From assembly GCA_017510725.1 (NCBI GenBank), contig JAFWMD010000030.1, positions 21,150 through 85,149 on the forward strand: DNA of 64,000 bases. The letters are read 5' to 3'. This document shows positions 1 to 7,241 of the stretch, one piece after another. The translations under genes and the position numbers were made by a program. The stretch comes from Mogibacterium sp. (GTDB taxonomy: Bacteria; Bacillota; Clostridia; Peptostreptococcales; Anaerovoracaceae). Each line of letters starts with the position of its first letter. Within the stretch, counting starts at the first letter, position 1. The notes under the pieces were generated by a model. It did no database searches, was not told the origin of the DNA, and was given only the letters and a program-made list of their open reading frames with translations.

Positions 1-2
1 TT

Positions 3-92
3 CTTGACATCTATCTGCCTTCATCTGAAGACCGCGATCTGCTTTCAAGACTGAAGACAAAGACTTTGAAAGGAGGCAGACGCGATGACTGA
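3..92 (+). CDS. 3' end of upstream gene, probably diadenylate cyclase CdaA
   Basis: An open frame enters from the left edge and stops at TGA 90-92, overlapping the start of the next gene by 8 bases. It encodes 29 residues, beginning LDIYLPSSEDRDLL and ending in a basic tail (GGRRDD). The ribosome binding site of the next gene lies inside it, so the two are translationally coupled. In Bacillota the gene directly upstream of a YbbR-domain cdaR is usually cdaA (membrane diadenylate cyclase making c-di-AMP). The assignment rests on that neighbourhood; the visible tail is too short to prove it. Confidence 0.5.
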   Translation, partial: LDIYLPSSEDRDLLSRLKTKTLKGGRRDD

Positions 93-1035
93 TCAGGGAC
101 GTAGGATGTTCAATATAATACTGGCCTTGATTGTCTCCATTGCTGCGTGGTTTTTTGTGGTATACAATTACGACCCTATGACTACAGAACGGTACTCGGG
201 CGTGCCTATCACATACACCGGCCTTGATACACTGGCAAACAGAGGCTATGCGGTAGCAGAGGCCAACTACAAGAACGTAGAGGTGACTCTCCAGCAGAGG
301 AGGATCGACACGGCAAACATTTCCTCGGAAGATATATCTGTAACTGCGGATGTGAGCGGGCTGTCCACGGGTGAAAATACAGTTTCGCTTCGTGTAAGCG
401 GACCGGAAGGGACCCAGGTACAGGACGTCTCCGTAAAAAACGTTGTTGTGAATATCGACAGCGCTGCGAGCCAGGAGATCCCTATAACCGTTGAATATGA
501 AGGAGAAACTGATGAAGATGCCGTGCCTCTTGTCGAGAACATGTCTGTGACAACTGCAACAGTGATCGCTACAGAGGAAAAACTTGCCGAGATAGACAGG
601 GTGGCAGCGGTCGTGGATCCGAAAGATCTTGACGAGCAGTACAAGGCCATGACTCTTGAGATCGCGGCACTTGACAAGGAAGGCAACAAGGTCATTAACG
701 TAGTCATTTATCCGGAGACAGTATCGTTCAGGGCGGCTGCAGGTTATGTCAAGGAAGTAAGACTGGTAGTGCCTGTAAAGGATGAGTCAGAAGACTCATA
801 CGAAAGGACATATACGGCTCCTGAGTCTGTAGTGATAAAGGGTAAAAAGAGTACGATCGATTCATTCACAGGCATAACGGCTGATGAGATCAATGTGGCA
901 AACTACTACGAGGACAGCGAGATCCCTATCGAATATGATCTTCCTGAAGGAGTTTTCTTAGCCGACGGCCAGGAACAGCAGGTGCTGACCCTTAAGGTCG
1001 TGGAGAAACCTGAAGAAGAAGAGGAATCAGAATAG
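85..1035 (+). CDS. cdaR: YbbR-domain protein, CdaR-type regulator of diadenylate cyclase
   Basis: 316 residues. The N-terminus is short and basic, followed by one membrane helix (about residues 8-28, rich in I/A/F/V/W). The rest is an extracytoplasmic part of about three YbbR-like beta repeats (roughly 35-120, 125-210 and 215-305) and a Glu-rich tail. In the characterised family CdaR binds and modulates CdaA, the c-di-AMP synthase that monitors the cell envelope. The start is supported by AAAGGAGG about 7 bases upstream and by overlap with the preceding frame. In Bacillus and relatives cdaA-cdaR is followed directly by glmM; here glmM lies about 7 kb downstream, after secreted proteins, an IS110 element and a toxin-antitoxin-like module. 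The call is confident at family level; the link to CdaA is inferred from the partial upstream frame. Confidence 0.88.
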   Translation: MTDQGRRMFNIILALIVSIAAWFFVVYNYDPMTTERYSGVPITYTGLDTLANRGYAVAEANYKNVEVTLQQRRIDTANISSEDISVTADVSGLSTGENTVSLRVSGPEGTQVQDVSVKNVVVNIDSAASQEIPITVEYEGETDEDAVPLVENMSVTTATVIATEEKLAEIDRVAAVVDPKDLDEQYKAMTLEIAALDKEGNKVINVVIYPETVSFRAAAGYVKEVRLVVPVKDESEDSYERTYTAPESVVIKGKKSTIDSFTGITADEINVANYYEDSEIPIEYDLPEGVFLADGQEQQVLTLKVVEKPEEEEESE

Positions 1036-1060
1036 CTGATAAGTTATGATAAAAGCAATT

Positions 1061-1089
1061 GGAGACAGCCTGTGCTGTCTCCTGTTTTT
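1061..1089 (+). terminator. Rho-independent terminator after cdaR
   Basis: GGAGACAG and CTGTCTCC form a perfect 8-bp stem with a 6-base loop, followed by TGTTTTTA. It lies 25 bases after the cdaR stop. Confidence 0.8.
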
Positions 1090-1105
1090 ATGGGGACTGT
1101 TCTCC

Positions 1106-1134
1106 TTTACAAGAAAGAGAGGGCTTTCTATAAT
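1106..1134 (+). promoter_or_regulatory. Sigma-70-type promoter of the surface-protein pair
   Basis: TTTACA (1106-1111) and TATAAT (1129-1134) are separated by exactly 17 bases. Transcription would start near 1141, about 36 bases before the chosen ATG at 1177. A terminator lies just upstream, so the two secreted-protein genes form their own unit. Confidence 0.7.
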
Positions 1135-1176
1135 TAGAACATATACGTAATGCTGTCAGAAAATACAGGTGATGTT

Positions 1177-2502
1177 ATGAGGAAAACTACTACAGGAAAC
1201 GTCTTAAGCGTTTTCATAGCATTCTGCATGATTTTTGCGATGGTGCCTTTTATTCAGAATGCTTCAGTTAACGGTAACGGAAGCGGAATAGTTGCAGCCG
1301 CTTCGACCAGTTATGCAGTAAGCTATAATACCAATGGCGGAACAGGGTCTTATCCTGCGGAGCATATATATTTTAACGACTCCTTTATTGTGAACACGCA
1401 GAAACCGGTAAACCCTGGATATACATTCAAAGGCTGGGGGCTGAACAGGCTCTCTGATAATAAGTGGTATGCAGCAGGCGGAGTCGGATGGAAAACATCC
1501 AGTGAGATAGCCCAGAACAATTATGTATTGAGAATATATGATCCGGGCACTGAACTCAGGCTGGGTGATTCCTGGATACAGGGTGAGACAACTTCGAAAG
1601 GCTTTTCTTTTGTTGCACAGTGGACACCGAAGAGTTACAACATAGCATATGATCTCAATGGGGGAAGCGGCACTTTCTCTACGATCAGGACTGCGATGCG
1701 CGAAACATTCACTATTTCTGCTTCTGTGCCTGCACGCGGCGGATATGCGTTTAAAGGCTGGAATCTCTTGCGCAATTCAGATGGGAAATACTATGTTGCC
1801 GGTGTTGGCTGGCTGTCTTCGGGCGAAATCAGCAGCGGGAACTATACCGCAAGACTCTACGATCCCGGAACATCTCTTACATTTGGAGGTTCAATGGTCG
1901 TTGACGGCATAGACGACTCGGATTTCACCTTTAAAGCACTGTGGGAGAGTACTGCACATGTTCACAGCTGGGGAGATTGGGAAACAACGAAAGCTGCGAC
2001 GTGCGCAGCTGAAGGAGTAAGGTCATCCACATGTTCCGGATGCGGTGAAGTCAGGACTGAAAGCATCGCCAGAACGGAGCATGACTGGGACGCAGGAATT
2101 ATTGTAAAACCTGCAAAGTATTATTCGTCAGGTGTCAGGACATATACATGCAAAATATGTGGATTAACAAAGTCCAGCCCTATTCCTGCATTGAATGTGG
2201 CTTTAGTAACGCCTGCAAAGGTAAGGGTTACTTCTGCCAAAACCTCCGGTAAAAAACTGATAGTAAAGTGGAAACGCATAGTGAAAAACACAAAAGGTTA
2301 CCAGCTGGCAGTAAAGGATAAGAAAACCGGAAAGCAGAAATATATAAACGTTGCTCAGGGAAGAAAAACAACTCTGAGCAAGACCGTAAAAAAACTTAAA
2401 AAGAAAAAGACGTATTCTGTAAGGGTACGTGCTTATAACGTAATAGGCGATGAGACGATCTATGGCCCATGGTCAAATGTTAAGACAGGAAAAATCAGAT
2501 AA
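1177..2502 (+). CDS. Secreted repeat protein with Listeria-Bacteroides repeats and Lys-rich C-terminal domain
   Basis: 441 residues from ATG 1177, which has AGGTGA just upstream; an ATG at 1150 would add nine residues ahead of the signal peptide and has no ribosome site. The signal peptide is residues 1 to about 40 (basic start, hydrophobic core, Ala-rich end). Two Listeria-Bacteroides (InlB B-repeat-like) modules follow, each starting with YNTNGGTG or YDLNGGSG and containing FKGWGL or FKGWNL. Next is a Cys-rich stretch with HSWGDW, CSGCGE and CKICGL, resembling the CxxC modules of gut Clostridia surface proteins. The C-terminus is a fibronectin III-like, very Lys-rich domain of about 90 residues ending TGKIR. 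There is no LPXTG motif, so the basic domain may hold the protein on the wall. The ligand is unknown. It probably shares a promoter with the CHAP hydrolase 19 bases downstream. Confidence 0.8.
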   Translation: MRKTTTGNVLSVFIAFCMIFAMVPFIQNASVNGNGSGIVAAASTSYAVSYNTNGGTGSYPAEHIYFNDSFIVNTQKPVNPGYTFKGWGLNRLSDNKWYAAGGVGWKTSSEIAQNNYVLRIYDPGTELRLGDSWIQGETTSKGFSFVAQWTPKSYNIAYDLNGGSGTFSTIRTAMRETFTISASVPARGGYAFKGWNLLRNSDGKYYVAGVGWLSSGEISSGNYTARLYDPGTSLTFGGSMVVDGIDDSDFTFKALWESTAHVHSWGDWETTKAATCAAEGVRSSTCSGCGEVRTESIARTEHDWDAGIIVKPAKYYSSGVRTYTCKICGLTKSSPIPALNVALVTPAKVRVTSAKTSGKKLIVKWKRIVKNTKGYQLAVKDKKTGKQKYINVAQGRKTTLSKTVKKLKKKKTYSVRVRAYNVIGDETIYGPWSNVKTGKIR

Positions 2503-2521
2503 AGTAACAGAGACTGCATCA

Positions 2522-4063
2522 ATGAAGAGAAAAGCACTTACAATACTGCTCACATTGATAATGATATTCGCCGGACTGATACCAATGCCTGATTCGGCCT
2601 TTGAGGCGTATGCATATACATCAAAAACAAGGGACGAGGCCATTGAGTGGGTACAGTCCCAGTTGGGCGTCGGAATCGATTATGATGGTGTTTATGGTGA
2701 GCAGTGTGTAGACCTGATCAAAGCATATTACAATGCCCTTGGCGTAGCACCGGTCCGCGGAAACGGAAAGGATTATGCAACCAATAGTCTGCCTGACGGA
2801 TGGAGCCGCGTTCAGGGTGGTACCCCGGAGAAGGGAGACATACTGGTATATGACGGAAATGCTTCAAATGAATACGGGCATGTTGCCATCTATGAGTCGG
2901 ACTATGAAACATATCATCAGAATTTTAACGGGCATGGTTATGTTGAAAAAGTGACTGCATACAGTTATAAAGGCTTTTCGAATTCCTACTGGGGATATAT
3001 CAGACCAGACTGGGCGGCTGCGACTGAACCGACTGAAGTGCCTGAAGCGCCGGGAAACCTCGGAACATTAGACGGAGGCACCGTGTACAAAACTGATGAT
3101 TTTATTAAGTTTGTATGGGACGCATCCGCGGGGGCTGACCGGTACTGCATTTATATGATGAAGGACGGGGCGGAACTTTATTCTGCAGATGTGGGTAAGC
3201 TTAGATCCTTTACGGCTTCACCTCTGGATGAAGGCGGCTATACCTTTGTTGTCAAAGCAGAGAACAGCATAGGCTTCAGCGACGCGGCAGAGTTTTACTT
3301 TGAAATAAATGACGCACCTGGTGAGCCATGGTGGAAAGTCGACAGAGATGCTACCGTAACTGATGTATATCAGGCTGAGGGGCAGGGAATGGCTGACCTT
3401 GGGGTAGTTCTGAAACTGCGTTTTTCAGACGGCACAAAAAAACTCAGAGCAGACTGGTACGCCGGCAGGGACGGAGAGATCACCGCAGATACGCCTGTTT
3501 TCCGTGAGGAGAAAGCGGGTTATGAGGTCGCTTTCGGATTTGCATATTCTGTTCCGTTCAGTTCGGATGTAAATGGATATAATACTTATCAGTGCGTTAT
3601 CAGGGAGCTGGACATATTTGATGAAAATGAAACAACGATCAGCTCTGATGTGGTGAATTTCAGGCTGATAGGTAAGGAAAATCCTGATGATCCTGGCAGG
3701 ATTGAGCCTGTCATTGAGGAGGGACCTGTTCAAAAGCCCGCAGTCACAGCGCCGCGAATCATAAAAGATCTCAGAACGGTCAGAATTACCAGACCTAAGG
3801 CTGCAAAAAAGAAGGTGACCGTAAAGTGGAAGAAACTTTCCGGGAAGGAAAAGAAAAAAATCCAGGGTATTGAGGTGCAGTGGAGCAGAGACGGCTTCAA
3901 AACCATAGCGGGAACAAAATATGTGAAAAAGAGCAAGTCTTCTGTGACAATAAAGGGGCTTCGCTCAAAAAAGAAATACTGGATAAGGATCCGTGCTTAC
4001 AGGAAAGCCGGCAAAGTAACGCATGTATCCGCATGGAAGGCCAGGACTGTAAAGATCCGCTAA
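2522..4063 (+). CDS. Secreted CHAP-domain peptidoglycan hydrolase with fibronectin-like tail
   Basis: 513 residues from ATG 2522, chosen because MKRKALTILLTLIMIF starts a clean signal peptide; an upstream in-frame ATG at 2450 lies inside the previous gene. No good ribosome site is visible, so translation may be coupled to the gene before. The CHAP (NlpC/P60-like cysteine amidase) domain spans about 36-150, with Cys62 in GEQCVDL, His120 in GHVAIY and a polar residue near 134 as the probable catalytic set. CHAP enzymes cleave peptide or amide bonds in peptidoglycan. Residues about 155-245 are fibronectin III-like, about 250-390 a second beta module, and the last 90 a Lys-rich domain ending RTVKIR that matches the tail of the preceding protein. 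A role in wall turnover or defence against rival cells is inferred. Confidence 0.85.
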   Translation: MKRKALTILLTLIMIFAGLIPMPDSAFEAYAYTSKTRDEAIEWVQSQLGVGIDYDGVYGEQCVDLIKAYYNALGVAPVRGNGKDYATNSLPDGWSRVQGGTPEKGDILVYDGNASNEYGHVAIYESDYETYHQNFNGHGYVEKVTAYSYKGFSNSYWGYIRPDWAAATEPTEVPEAPGNLGTLDGGTVYKTDDFIKFVWDASAGADRYCIYMMKDGAELYSADVGKLRSFTASPLDEGGYTFVVKAENSIGFSDAAEFYFEINDAPGEPWWKVDRDATVTDVYQAEGQGMADLGVVLKLRFSDGTKKLRADWYAGRDGEITADTPVFREEKAGYEVAFGFAYSVPFSSDVNGYNTYQCVIRELDIFDENETTISSDVVNFRLIGKENPDDPGRIEPVIEEGPVQKPAVTAPRIIKDLRTVRITRPKAAKKKVTVKWKKLSGKEKKKIQGIEVQWSRDGFKTIAGTKYVKKSKSSVTIKGLRSKKKYWIRIRAYRKAGKVTHVSAWKARTVKIR

Positions 4064-4165
4064 TAAATTTCAAGCTAATTTTGACGAATAATAATTTCCA
4101 CACAAAACTGGGCTGTCTCACTTGGTGTGGCAGCTTGGTGATTGCGGGTATACGTAGTGGCTGAA

Positions 4166-5365
4166 CTACGCTTGTTTGTCTAGATATTCCTTGACGCGGC
4201 CATAATATACGCGCAGGAACTTGTTGCAGCCCGCTATCATATAGACGTAATAAGGCTTTCCTTCAGACTGCTTCTTACGAACAAATTGGTAAACGGGATC
4301 TTCTTCAGCCTTTCTCTGTAGGATGCCGCAAACAATTTGGAATGTAACACGCCTGAGGTTTGCAGAACCACGCTTGGTTATCTTACGGCGCTTGCTATTG
4401 AAAGTTCCCGACTGGAATGGAGGAGCATCTACTCTGGCAAAAGCGACAAGAGCATGCTTGTCATGGTAGCGATAAATATTGCCAATCTCGGCAATTATCT
4501 GAGGGCACATGGCCGGGCCTATTCCTGGCATGGACATAACCACAGGATATTCCGGCAACTGTGATGCCAGATTATTCATTTCAACTAGCAGATTGCCCAT
4601 AGTATTGCATGTAGCCTGCAAAGGCTCAGACGCGGTTTTGATCAGAGCTTTGGTCGAACTATTGCATGGTAGCGATGGGACACAAGCAGCTGCAAATGCA
4701 TATATACTTGCAGCTTTAGAATCGCTGGGGCGATAGTTGTGCCTCTTACACCATGCATTGTAGATTCTGGTAAAATTGGCAAGAGAATGTTTAGTGACAC
4801 AATCACGATGCCAGAATCTTAAAGCAAAGTCCATCCACTTGGTGCTTCCATCTGCCTTTTGTGAAGTAAACAGGTAGTTGCAATCAGGGAAGGTCTGGTC
4901 CAAGATAGAGATAAGGTTATTCTTTAGTGAAGTACGATAGTTGAGGTAAAAGTAATATTGTCTGCAACAAGCTTTTAACTGCATGCGTATATCTTCCTCA
5001 AAATCGTACGGTATTAAAGAATCCCAGTTTGCTAATGTATAGTTAGCAATCTTAAGAGAATCTGCTTTGTCGGTTTTGACGTTACGAATCGAGTTGTTTC
5101 CGAAATCGTGGATAAGCTTTGGATTAACAACCGAAACGAAGTAACCAAGATCGAAGAGATACCTGGCTATGGGTTGGTAATACTTGCCGGTATGCTCAAG
5201 TACGATTCTGCACTCTTCATTCAATGACTTGATGGACTCAGCCAATTCCTTCAGGTCATTGGATGTGTGTGCGACATCCAAGGGTCCAAAGATTATCTCG
5301 CCAAAAGGTTTACAGGCGGATACAGTGCTCTTGCCCTTAGATACATCAACGCCGATGGCAATCAT
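4166..5365 (-). CDS. IS110-family transposase (DEDD recombinase)
   Basis: 399 residues from ATG 5365, preceded by a strong AAGGAGGTG site (5371-5380 region); a longer open frame to 5500 exists but lacks such a site. The N-terminal RuvC-like DEDD domain shows Asp7 (GVDVSK), Glu57 (LEHTGKY), Asp99 and Asp102 (KTDKADS), with spacing close to that of characterised IS110 recombinases. The C-terminal Transposase_20 domain begins near MSMPGIGPAM and contains FQSG and KRGSANLR; Ser319 or Ser334 would be the candidate catalytic serine of this family. IS110 recombinases excise and insert their element using a structured bridge RNA that base-pairs with target and donor DNA. No frameshift or truncation is visible. 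Confidence 0.92.
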   Translation of the reverse strand: MIAIGVDVSKGKSTVSACKPFGEIIFGPLDVAHTSNDLKELAESIKSLNEECRIVLEHTGKYYQPIARYLFDLGYFVSVVNPKLIHDFGNNSIRNVKTDKADSLKIANYTLANWDSLIPYDFEEDIRMQLKACCRQYYFYLNYRTSLKNNLISILDQTFPDCNYLFTSQKADGSTKWMDFALRFWHRDCVTKHSLANFTRIYNAWCKRHNYRPSDSKAASIYAFAAACVPSLPCNSSTKALIKTASEPLQATCNTMGNLLVEMNNLASQLPEYPVVMSMPGIGPAMCPQIIAEIGNIYRYHDKHALVAFARVDAPPFQSGTFNSKRRKITKRGSANLRRVTFQIVCGILQRKAEEDPVYQFVRKKQSEGKPYYVYMIAGCNKFLRVYYGRVKEYLDKQA

Positions 5366-5399
5366 AAAAAACACCTCCTTAAAGTAATAGTAACGAGCG

Positions 5400-5600
5400 A
5401 CCATTGATTTTCTCATTGCAAATTCAGCTTGCTTAGTTACACGTACGTACTGGAGGCCAGTAGAACAACCCGCTTTAATCGAACGCCACAATGAGTGCAA
5501 TGGCTAACAACTTTCACCCCGAACGCGAAGTTCTGTTAAATAAGCGTTAGGCTCATGCTCTCATTGTAGCTTAAGAATGAGATGGAAGATAAAGACCATT
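5400..5600 (-). ncRNA. Candidate IS110 bridge RNA region
   Basis: This noncoding stretch lies directly upstream of the transposase, where IS110-group elements encode their bridge RNA. It contains a bulged hairpin: TAACAACTT (5505-5513) can pair with AAGTT (5528-5532) plus GTTA (5535-5538). Several copies of CTCATTG or its complement are also present (about 5413, 5490 and 5562). On the minus strand TACAAT (complement of 5563-5568) could act as a -10 element. Exact ends, target-binding loop and donor-binding loop cannot be assigned by eye. Confidence 0.35.
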
Positions 5601-5657
5601 GGCTATGACCCTTATCTCCCACGAGAATAGTAGCAAGTTAAATGATAATACTAAATA

Positions 5658-5685
5658 AGAACGGGGCGCCGGAGCGTCCCGTTCT
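5658..5685. terminator. Terminator hairpin at the end of the HTH gene
   Basis: AGAACGGG and CCCGTTCT pair around a GC-rich centre. On the plus strand the stem is followed by ATTTTTT; on the minus strand by TATTTAGTATT. It overlaps the stop codon of the minus-strand HTH gene and probably works in both directions, insulating that module from the IS element. Confidence 0.7.
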
Positions 5686-6421
5686 ATTTTTTAGTGTAAT
5701 TGTGCAGAAGCTGCTGCGGCTCGCAATGAAGGACTCTTGAAAGTGCGATCAGATATTCAGCACGTGCTTTCCGCAGATCCTTTTGCCCCTGCTCGTACTG
5801 CTGTAAGGTTCTTACGGGAATACCCGATGCTTTCGCCAGCCCGCTCTGGCTGAGCCCGCTTTTTTCACGCATTTTTTTGAGAGATAAGCAGGCACTGTCT
5901 CTGTCTCTGCTTTTATTATCGGTTTCTGCAATGAATTGTGACACTGCATCTGCTGCATATCCCATACCGAAAGATCTGATTTTTTCTGCGCGAACTGTTT
6001 CAGTTGTATTCAGGGGAAGGCTGTCGAGGAAAGAGGTCCTTTTAGCAGTATATCCGGATATGAAGCCGGATGATGAGAAGGTTTTCATTATATGATCGAA
6101 TGTTGAGCAGGTCTCCCACTGTATCTGAGCTAGAGCATATCCGCACCAGTATTCCGGGCTCAGGCTTTTTGTATAACGCGGCTGAGTCCTGTCATAAGCG
6201 AATCCGCTTTTTTCCATCACATAATACGCCAGTTCAACACCCGACATTCCTGCAATCATCTTTATATCGCCATGCTCGAACAGAGAGGCTGCGCCCGAAG
6301 CGATAAAAAGGTCCATCATTGACTGGATGTCAAGATGAAGACTGTAGACGGAATAGTCAAACATGCGGCCGAGCGTATCGGAGGCTCTGCCCAGACATAC
6401 TTTATCGTAGGCGTGTGTCAT
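5684..6421 (-). CDS. HTH (XRE-type) protein, probable antitoxin/autorepressor partner of the DUF3990 protein
   Basis: 245 residues from ATG 6421, chosen for the strong GAGGAGGTG site just upstream; it overlaps the end of the preceding toxin-like gene by 20 bases. The last 65 residues or so form an XRE-type helix-turn-helix (SLKKMREKSGLSQ, then SGIPVRTLQQYEQGQ). The N-terminal 150 residues are a domain I do not recognise, containing LFEHGDIKMIAGMSG and a run of aromatic residues (PEYWCGYALAQIQWE). Gene order toxin first, HTH second, with overlap, suits a toxin-antitoxin pair in which the HTH protein represses the shared promoter. The palindrome in that promoter supports autoregulation. Neutralisation of the toxin by the N-terminal domain is inference. 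Confidence 0.72.
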   Translation of the reverse strand: MTHAYDKVCLGRASDTLGRMFDYSVYSLHLDIQSMMDLFIASGAASLFEHGDIKMIAGMSGVELAYYVMEKSGFAYDRTQPRYTKSLSPEYWCGYALAQIQWETCSTFDHIMKTFSSSGFISGYTAKRTSFLDSLPLNTTETVRAEKIRSFGMGYAADAVSQFIAETDNKSRDRDSACLSLKKMREKSGLSQSGLAKASGIPVRTLQQYEQGQKDLRKARAEYLIALSRVLHCEPQQLLHNYTKK

Positions 6422-7067
6422 ATGGACGCACCTCCTCCTCAATCAGAGTCGTGATGAATAAACCTTTTTTTTCAGCAGCAGGAGTCATGCTTTTAATGGC
6501 TCTGATTTCGCGGCTTTGCCTGACGGGGAGAGAAGTTTCGCTGAGTGCCGGTTCATATCCTGTGAAGATGATCCTGTCAAAAGCCCGGTTGCTCTTCAGA
6601 ACGAACTGTCTGTTTGAGTTGTCCCCGGTCAGCGCATTTCTGAAACGCTGATACGAAAGCCTTGCATCCAGAAAATCCTGGGCAAACATGAAACATCTGT
6701 TGTCAGCACGGTAACCTATGATGCAGTCACTTGCCTGATGATCAACTGAAAAATACTTGTTTATATATTCTCTGGCTCTGTAAGCGGTATCTGAAGACAG
6801 GTCAAACTCGCGATAGTTAAAAAGAAGCCCGAGCCAGTGAAGCGGGGTGTATTGCGTGCTGCAAAGATTGATGATCCGAAGGCCGTCACAGTCGATTGAA
6901 TAAGAGGAGACAAAGCCGTTTCTTCCCGGCCCCACAGCCCACTCCGCGGCATACTGGGGGTATTCCGAGCAATAAAACCCCAGGCCGAAATCATTGTACG
7001 GCCAGCCGGTTCCGAAAGAGGGATTCCTTATTATTCTGTCTCCTCCGTGATAGATTTTTTTGTTCAT
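6402..7067 (-). CDS. DUF3990 protein, predicted ADP-ribosyltransferase-fold toxin
   Basis: 221 residues. The N-terminus reads KIYHGGDRIIRNPSFG and then DFGLGFYCSEYPQYAAEWA, the hallmark of DUF3990 proteins, which belong to the ADP-ribosyltransferase fold group: an early Tyr-His, then a Gly-Phe-Tyr turn and an aromatic helix. A later segment with EYINKYFSVD and DCIIGYRADN fits the same family. Such proteins occur beside small regulatory or antitoxin genes and are treated as toxins of toxin-antitoxin modules; target and chemistry here are unknown. The ATG at 7067 has no clear ribosome binding site, which would keep expression low. The gene overlaps its HTH partner by 20 bases. The C-terminal 40 residues are not part of the recognisable domain. 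Confidence 0.75.
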   Translation of the reverse strand: MNKKIYHGGDRIIRNPSFGTGWPYNDFGLGFYCSEYPQYAAEWAVGPGRNGFVSSYSIDCDGLRIINLCSTQYTPLHWLGLLFNYREFDLSSDTAYRAREYINKYFSVDHQASDCIIGYRADNRCFMFAQDFLDARLSYQRFRNALTGDNSNRQFVLKSNRAFDRIIFTGYEPALSETSLPVRQSREIRAIKSMTPAAEKKGLFITTLIEEEVRPYDTRLR

Positions 7068-7105
7068 ATAGTTAAGATGAGGTCATTATCTTATGCTTTG
7101 TTAAT

Positions 7106-7134
7106 AGTATACTCCCACAGGAGTATAATTTCAA
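7106..7134 (-). promoter_or_regulatory. Promoter of the DUF3990/HTH operon with embedded palindromic operator
   Basis: Read on the minus strand, TTGAAA (complement of 7129-7134) and TATACT (complement of 7106-7111) are separated by exactly 17 bases. A perfect inverted repeat TATACTCC-CACA-GGAGTATA (7108-7127) fills the spacer and enters the -10 box. A protein bound there would block RNA polymerase, so this is the likely binding site of the HTH protein. Confidence 0.7.
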
Positions 7135-7153
7135 AGTATTTGAGCCGGTCTCA

Positions 7154-7200
7154 TTTACTGATCAAGGTGCGGCTGTTATAATCGTGTCTGTGATTATAAC
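7154..7200 (+). promoter_or_regulatory. nagB promoter with inverted repeat over the -10 region
   Basis: TTTACT (7154-7159), a 17-base spacer, then TATAAT (7177-7182). A perfect 9-bp inverted repeat GTTATAATC (7175-7183) and GATTATAAC (7192-7200) covers the -10 box and the start point, and a near copy GACTATAAC follows at once. This is a good candidate operator for an amino-sugar or nitrogen-responsive repressor. Confidence 0.6.
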
Positions 7201-7241
7201 GACTATAACTGCGTTGCCGCAAAACGAAAGGAGAATAAACA

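Larger units (their letters stand above)
4080..5640 (-). mobile_element. IS110-family insertion sequence (boundaries approximate)
   Basis: One transposase gene on the minus strand is flanked by about 85-100 noncoding bases after its stop and about 275 bases before its start. IS110 elements lack clear terminal inverted repeats and usually make no target duplication, so the ends cannot be fixed by eye; the limits given are the noncoding stretches up to the neighbouring genes. CCACAC (4098-4103) and GTGTGG (4125-4130) could pair near the downstream end. The long noncoding side is upstream of the transposase, the arrangement of the IS110 group proper, where the bridge RNA is encoded, rather than the IS1111 group. 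The transposase looks intact, so the element may be active. Confidence 0.75.

Noticed and set aside
3880-4164. Plus-strand frame spanning the end of the CHAP gene and the IS end
   Set aside because: Out of frame with the CHAP protein, no ribosome site and no recognisable sequence.
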